Source: Herminiimonas sp. (GTDB taxonomy: Bacteria > Pseudomonadota > Gammaproteobacteria > Burkholderiales > Burkholderiaceae). Taken from it: a stretch of 5,503 bases of DNA. Below, in pieces: positions 5,395 to 5,503 of the stretch. Both the position numbers and the translations under genes were made by a program. The notes under the pieces are model-generated. The model was not told the DNA's origin and did no database searches. It was given only the letters and a program-made list of their open reading frames with translations. The DNA is taken from positions 1 to 5,503 of the forward strand of contig JACMQD010000368.1 of the NCBI GenBank assembly GCA_014377155.1. Direction: 5' to 3'. Position 1 is the stretch's first letter, and each line of letters starts with the position of its first letter.

Positions 5395-5503
5395 CGAGCC
5401 GACCTTTTTGAAACAGTACCTCAACGTTGACAATCTAATATGTGCGCTAGCGAACTCACGGTCGTATAAAAACTCATGAGTCCGGCGGGCAAAAATTTAG
5501 CTC
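5395..5503. other. Upstream non-coding region with short palindromes
   Basis: No gene is recognisable here. Three short perfect palindromes occur: TCAACGTTGA (5421-5430), CGCTAGCG (5445-5452) and ACTCATGAGT (5472-5481). AT-rich stretches (TAATAT at 5436, TATAAA at 5465 on the plus strand) could belong to a promoter of either direction. The region probably carries the operon promoter and the edge of the neighbouring transcription unit, but nothing more can be said. Confidence 0.35.

Noticed and set aside
5476..5503. Possible divergent plus-strand gene start, ATG at 5476, with TATAAA just upstream.
   Set aside because: Only nine codons are visible, there is no ribosome site, and the ATG lies inside a palindrome. 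This is too little to call a gene.
1..5503. CRISPR array, tRNA or rRNA genes.
   Set aside because: No regularly spaced repeat array and no tRNA- or rRNA-like conserved stretch was seen on either strand.

Overview
The window looks like a piece of a proteobacterial chromosome, most likely beta- or gamma-proteobacterial. The reasons are moderately GC-rich codon use, an IS3-family element and an IS5/IS903-like remnant of proteobacterial type, and an OlsB-like acyltransferase. Genus cannot be told from this sequence. Every gene I can support lies on the minus strand, so transcription runs from the high coordinates toward position 1.

Region by region in transcription order: about 5294-5503 is a non-coding leader with several short symmetric repeats. 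From 5293 to 1368 there is a compact four-gene operon. (i) A haem-oxygenase-like diiron oxidase / iron-containing redox enzyme overlaps (ii) a class I SAM methyltransferase with an NPPY motif by 7 nt. After 10 nt comes (iii) a D-Ala-D-Ala-ligase-type ATP-grasp protein with an N-terminal hydrophobic segment. After 8 nt comes (iv) an OlsB-like GNAT N-acyltransferase. Downstream of the operon (1082-1250) is a frameshifted C-terminal scrap of an IS5/IS903-type transposase. From about 1062 down to position 1, and beyond the window edge, lies an IS3-family insertion sequence with orfA, a -1 slippery A7 run, and the first half of orfB.

How the genes may work together (inference): the OlsB family moves a 3-hydroxyacyl chain from acyl-ACP to the alpha-amino group of ornithine or a similar amine. 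ATP-grasp enzymes join a carboxylate to an amine. Haem-oxygenase-like diiron enzymes hydroxylate, N-oxygenate or cleave amino-acid- or fatty-acid-derived substrates. An NPPY methyltransferase methylates a planar nitrogen. Together they could build a modified N-acyl amino acid or aminolipid that I do not recognise as a named pathway. This operon is the best candidate in the window for an undescribed system. The product, the substrates and the order of steps are not shown by the sequence.
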